Origin: Phormidesmis priestleyi BC1401
GTDB lineage: Bacteria > Cyanobacteriota > Cyanobacteriia > Leptolyngbyales > Leptolyngbyaceae
Assembly: GCF_001650195.1 (NCBI RefSeq)
Contig: NZ_LXYR01000009.1
Span: 60,903 to 124,902, forward strand
Direction: 5' to 3'
Length of the DNA stretch: 64,000 nucleotides
Each line of letters starts with the position of its first letter. The stretch's first letter is position 1. A program made the position numbers and the translations under genes. The notes beneath the pieces are model-generated. The model was not told the DNA's origin, searched no databases, and worked only from the letters and a program-made list of their open reading frames with translations. This document shows positions 60,938 through 64,000 of this stretch, piece by piece.

Positions 60938-63592
60938 ATGGATACAACTTCGTCTGCTCAAAAAGTAGCGGGACTTCACAGCGTCTCTTCAGACACGATC
61001 GAGCAACTTCAAGCAGATATTCAACGCACCTTTGGCTTCATTCCCCCGTTTTTTGCTCCTGCCATCCACACGCCTCAGATCTTTGAAAACCTTTGGCAGC
61101 AGACGCTTTCTGCTTACGTTCACAATCCTCTACCTGTCTTATTCAAGGAAAAACTATCTGCTTATCTCTCGCGGTTTTGTGCGGTTCCTTACTGCATGAT
61201 TTGCTACAGTTGTTCTCTATACAGCCTGGGAACTGAGGCACGAGAAATCTTAGCGCTGCTCGAATCGCCCCCTGCGATCGAGTCCACGATTCGCGACCAT
61301 TTACTTAGTCTCTCTGCCCAGCAAACCGAACTCAACAACTGGTCAGAACTCGCCCCTGACTTAGAAGCTAGTTTGCTAGCTTGTGCAACTTTTATTGCAA
61401 TGGAGTCTGAGAACACAGAACCCGTGCGAACTCAGCTACGACGAGTGTTAGGAGAGACTCATTATCACTTCTTAATCACATTAATTGCCTACCTCAAAAC
61501 CTGTCATATCTGGATGGAAGCTCATCCTGAAGTGAGTTATCTCGACGATCGCCGCTTTCAAAATCACTTTGAGAATTTGGTAGGCGACGAGCCAGAGCTA
61601 TTAGACTTCTTCGATACTTATTGGCAGCGAGTTAAGCGTGAGCAACAAACGTGGGCAGAACAGCAAGCCGCGATCGCTGAACGCAGGCGCAATGACCTAG
61701 TTTTGAGAAAGATTGTAGAAGAAAATCTTTCTCTTGCCCGCGCAGTTGCCTCCACGACGGAGAGCGTTTTAATCACCGATCCCAATCAGCCTCATAACCC
61801 GATTATTTATGCCAATCCTGCCTTTACGCGGGTCACAGGCTATGAGGCTCAGGAAGCGATCGGGCGAAATTGCCGCTTTTTGCAAGGGGTAGACAGCGAT
61901 CAGCAAGTGGTCTCTCAAGTTCGAGCCGCGATCGCCGAACAGCGCGAAATCAAAACTACGATTTTAAATTATCGCAAAAACGGTCAGCCGTTCTGGAACA
62001 GTCTAAAAATCGCCCCTGTTTGGTCTGGAGCTAAAGAACTGCTCTACTTTGTAGGCATCTCTGAAGACATTAGCGATCGTAAGCAAGCCGAGCAAAAAAT
62101 TCGAGAGCAAGCCGCTCTTTTAGATGTCACGACCGACGCAATTTTCGTGCAGGATCTCTCCCACAAAATTCTATTTTGGAACCCCGGAGCCGAGCGACTC
62201 TATGGATATCGCTCTGAGGAGGCGTTAGGCAAAGATGCAACGGTTCTGCTCCATCCCGCAAAAACGACTCAACTGACTCACGCTCAAAAAACGGTGCTTG
62301 AGCAAGGCAAATGGCACAATGAACTCAATTTGATTCATCGATCGGGGAAGAAACTGGTCGTCGAGAGCCGTTGGACTTTGGTGAAAGATGAGCAAGAAAA
62401 TCCCAAGTCTATCTTGGTGGTGAGCACCGACATCACCGAGAAAAAACAGCTAGAAGCACAGTTTCTGCGCGCTCAGCGCATGGAGAGCATCGGCACGCTT
62501 GCCAGCGGCATTACCCACGACTTAAACAATATTCTGACTCCGATTTTGGCGGCGGCTCAACTGCTGTTGATGAGAACAAGCTCTGAGGATGTCAAACAAC
62601 GGCAGATGCTCGACATGATTCAAACCAGTGCAAATCGCGGTGCGACGTTGGTTAAGCAAGTCTTGTCTTTCGCACGAGGCATGGAGGGCAAGCGATCGCT
62701 GCTTCAAGTGCGTCACCTGATTGCTGAGATTCGACAGATTATGCAAGAGACGTTTCCGAAAGCGATCGACTTTCACCTCGATCTCGCCAGCGATCTCTGG
62801 CTTGTCACAGGAGACGCGACTCATCTCCACCAGGTTTTGATGAATCTCTGCGTCAATGCGCGGGATGCAATGCCCGAAGGCGGCACTCTGAGTCTCAGTG
62901 CTGAGAATTTGTGGATTGACGAACCCTACGCCCGCATGAACTTAGATGCTCAGGTGGGTTCCTACATTGCGGTGACGGTGGCAGACACCGGAGCGGGCAT
63001 CTCGCCGGAGGTTTTAGATCGCATCTTTGAGCCATTTTTCACCACGAAAGACTTGGGCAAAGGGACTGGATTGGGGCTATCCACTGTTCTCGGCATCATC
63101 AAAAGTCATAGCGGATTCGTAACCGTGACTAGCGGAGTGGGAGAAGGCACTCAATTCAAGGTTTACTTACCTGCGGTAAAATCTGAGGAAATGCTTCAGA
63201 CGCAAATCGAGGCGTTGGCGATCGGGCAGGGTGAATTAATTCTCGTCGTCGATGATGAAGCCAACATTCGAGAAGTCAGCCAAACCGTCTTGGAAACCTA
63301 CAACTATCATGTGCTGACGGCGATTGATGGCATTGACGCGATCGCTCACTACGCCGAGCACAAGCGCGAAATTAATCTGGTGCTGATCGACTTGATGATG
63401 CCCGTAATGGACGGGGCTACGACGATTCGGGCATTGAGAAAGCTGAATCCGCAGGTCAAAATCGTCGCCATGAGCGGATTAGTGCCCAGCAACCAACTGC
63501 CAGTCTTGGGTTCCGAAATTCAGGCATTTCTGCCCAAACCTTACACCGCCAAAGAGTTGCTGACCTGCATTCAAGAGGTTCTAAAAAACTAA
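60938..63592 (+). CDS. LOV-type hybrid histidine kinase with AhpD-like N-terminus
   Basis: An 884-residue sensor kinase. Residues 20-230 resemble the AhpD/carboxymuconolactone-decarboxylase fold with FCAVPYCMICYSCSL (Cys 86, 89 and 92; the usual His is absent). Residues 265-380 are a LOV domain: IGRNCRFLQG (adduct Cys 312) and NYRKNGQPFWNSLKIAPV, but the flavin-flipping Gln is Ser 375 in FVGISEDIS. A PAS domain (390-500) follows. Then HisKA (GITHDLNN, His 527), HATPase (N-box NARDAMPEGG, VADTGAGIS, GKGTGLGLS) and a receiver domain with Asp 818 in LVLIDLMMPVMDG. Soluble. Single gene. It is a candidate blue-light or redox sensor; the output is unknown. Confidence 0.88.
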   Translation: MDTTSSAQKVAGLHSVSSDTIEQLQADIQRTFGFIPPFFAPAIHTPQIFENLWQQTLSAYVHNPLPVLFKEKLSAYLSRFCAVPYCMICYSCSLYSLGTEAREILALLESPPAIESTIRDHLLSLSAQQTELNNWSELAPDLEASLLACATFIAMESENTEPVRTQLRRVLGETHYHFLITLIAYLKTCHIWMEAHPEVSYLDDRRFQNHFENLVGDEPELLDFFDTYWQRVKREQQTWAEQQAAIAERRRNDLVLRKIVEENLSLARAVASTTESVLITDPNQPHNPIIYANPAFTRVTGYEAQEAIGRNCRFLQGVDSDQQVVSQVRAAIAEQREIKTTILNYRKNGQPFWNSLKIAPVWSGAKELLYFVGISEDISDRKQAEQKIREQAALLDVTTDAIFVQDLSHKILFWNPGAERLYGYRSEEALGKDATVLLHPAKTTQLTHAQKTVLEQGKWHNELNLIHRSGKKLVVESRWTLVKDEQENPKSILVVSTDITEKKQLEAQFLRAQRMESIGTLASGITHDLNNILTPILAAAQLLLMRTSSEDVKQRQMLDMIQTSANRGATLVKQVLSFARGMEGKRSLLQVRHLIAEIRQIMQETFPKAIDFHLDLASDLWLVTGDATHLHQVLMNLCVNARDAMPEGGTLSLSAENLWIDEPYARMNLDAQVGSYIAVTVADTGAGISPEVLDRIFEPFFTTKDLGKGTGLGLSTVLGIIKSHSGFVTVTSGVGEGTQFKVYLPAVKSEEMLQTQIEALAIGQGELILVVDDEANIREVSQTVLETYNYHVLTAIDGIDAIAHYAEHKREINLVLIDLMMPVMDGATTIRALRKLNPQVKIVAMSGLVPSNQLPVLGSEIQAFLPKPYTAKELLTCIQEVLKN

Positions 63593-63635
63593 CTAAACGG
63601 TTTGCTTAGGATCATAGATTAAACAAACCTGAATT

Positions 63636-63700
63636 CTCCCTCACCCCAGCCCTCTCCCTAAGGAGAGGGAGCAACCATCTAGTTTCCTTTCCTCCCTAAG
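63636..63700. repeat. CCCTCTCC palindromic repeat fragment
   Basis: CTCCCTCACCCCAGCCCTCTC with the internal hairpin CTCTCC/GGAGAG and an incomplete right part (TTTCCTCCCTAAGAAGC). It is a truncated relative of the element at 53783 and lies right next to the transposase fragment, so it may mark an insertion breakpoint. Confidence 0.5.
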
Positions 63701-63731
63701 AAGCAGGGTTAGCTCACATCTTGCACCAGTC

Positions 63732-64000
63732 TCAATAAGGTAAGGGGAGAGGCTTGACGAGGATTTCAAACCCCAGGTCATCCGCAAGTTTCCGGTGCGT
63801 TTGAATCTGATGTAATAGCTTGATCCATAGGACTTGAGGCAAAAGTTCTGCCATCGCTTGGGCACTGACTTCCCCCCAATCCAGCGGTGCCCAGTTTGGG
63901 AACGTTCGAGAGACCCAATGGGCAAGCAGGTAAGCAATGAGGGATAACAACAACCAGCGATAAATGCCCAGCCGAGTCTTCTGACCAAAGCAATGGAGTC
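63732..64000 (-). mobile_element. Transposase, C-terminal part (5' partial at the window edge)
   Basis: The leftward frame is open to the right edge and ends at 63732. It reads FGQKTRLGIYRWLLLSLIAY, LLAHWVSRTFPNWAPLDWGE and VSAQAMAELLPQVLWIKLLH, a typical C-terminus of a DDE transposase (IS4-like group). The catalytic residues lie outside the window. Terminal inverted repeats of the element are not recognised here. It could be an intact gene continuing beyond the window or a remnant. Confidence 0.7.

Noticed and set aside
1..64000. tRNA, rRNA, 6S RNA, tmRNA or riboswitch sequences.
   Set aside because: I scanned the gaps for a TPsiC-like GGTTCGAATCC pattern and the usual conserved cores and found nothing I could support.

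Overview
The window comes from a cyanobacterial chromosome, most likely a filamentous species without clear signs of being a heterocyst former. The evidence is the dense scatter of the HIP1-type octamer GCGATCGC, many cyanobacteria-specific families (CPP1-like, DUF3370, DUF2949, HetZ/PatU), a DesC-type acyl-lipid desaturase, a fused ModBC molybdate transporter, and several families of small palindromic repeats. I found no rRNA, tRNA, CRISPR array or complete insertion sequence. Most of the window is core chromosome. The accessory signal is a set of small palindromic repeats, three decayed genes, two Uma2-type sequences, a solitary Mrr-type restriction gene and a transposase fragment at the right edge.

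Layout. 0-8.3 kb: the 3' part of a peptide-type ABC solute-binding protein, coaD with an overlapping coiled-coil gene, a secreted protein, a CPP1-like membrane protein, an OmpR-type response regulator, a DUF2325 coiled-coil protein, a Uma2 remnant and a fatty acid desaturase. 8.3-16.3 kb: xseA-xseB, recA with a terminator, an LpxB-related protein, a TrpE/PabB-type chorismate enzyme, prmA and gloB. 16.3-19.7 kb: a small protein, two glycosyltransferases and two hypotheticals. 19.8-26.7 kb: a MarR regulator, two cyanobacterial conserved proteins, alaS and a Uma2 protein. 26.8-31.9 kb: the molybdate locus (modA-modBC with a divergent ribbon-helix-helix/Mop protein), a universal-stress gene broken by a small repeat, a CNNM/CorC protein without CBS domains and a second gene remnant. 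31.9-38.1 kb: Mrr nuclease, a transglutaminase-like membrane protein that has lost its catalytic residues, and the patU-hetZ pair. 38.6-48 kb: a PLP enzyme of the aluminium-resistance family, desC, proA, a PGM1-type ATP-grasp ligase, 5-formyl-THF cyclo-ligase, a flavoprotein lacking its redox cysteines, cobD and HU. 48-57.5 kb: a large conserved protein, an IscA/SufA-type protein, an M20 hydrolase, a Mn-type superoxide dismutase behind a Fur-like palindrome, trhO and a glycosyltransferase. 57.6-64 kb: a predicted cysteine-peptidase-like protein, an SGNH-like membrane protein, an unlisted 51-residue membrane protein with a palindrome in front of it, a LOV-containing hybrid histidine kinase and a transposase C-terminus.

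The best candidate for an undescribed system is the molybdate locus. A protein that joins a ribbon-helix-helix DNA-binding region to a molybdate-binding Mop domain is divergent from modA-modBC. The 94-base gap between them carries two inverted repeats of TTGGTA/TACCAA centred 30 bases apart, and one of them ends four bases before the regulator's start codon. This looks like a compact one-component molybdate repressor with its operators, distinct from ModE. Other good leads are the LOV kinase with an AhpD-like cysteine-rich N-terminus, the catalytically dead transglutaminase, the Fur-like box in front of the Mn-type SOD, and a roughly 137-base palindromic element with TTGCAAAAGTCC ends present in three good copies and one degraded copy.
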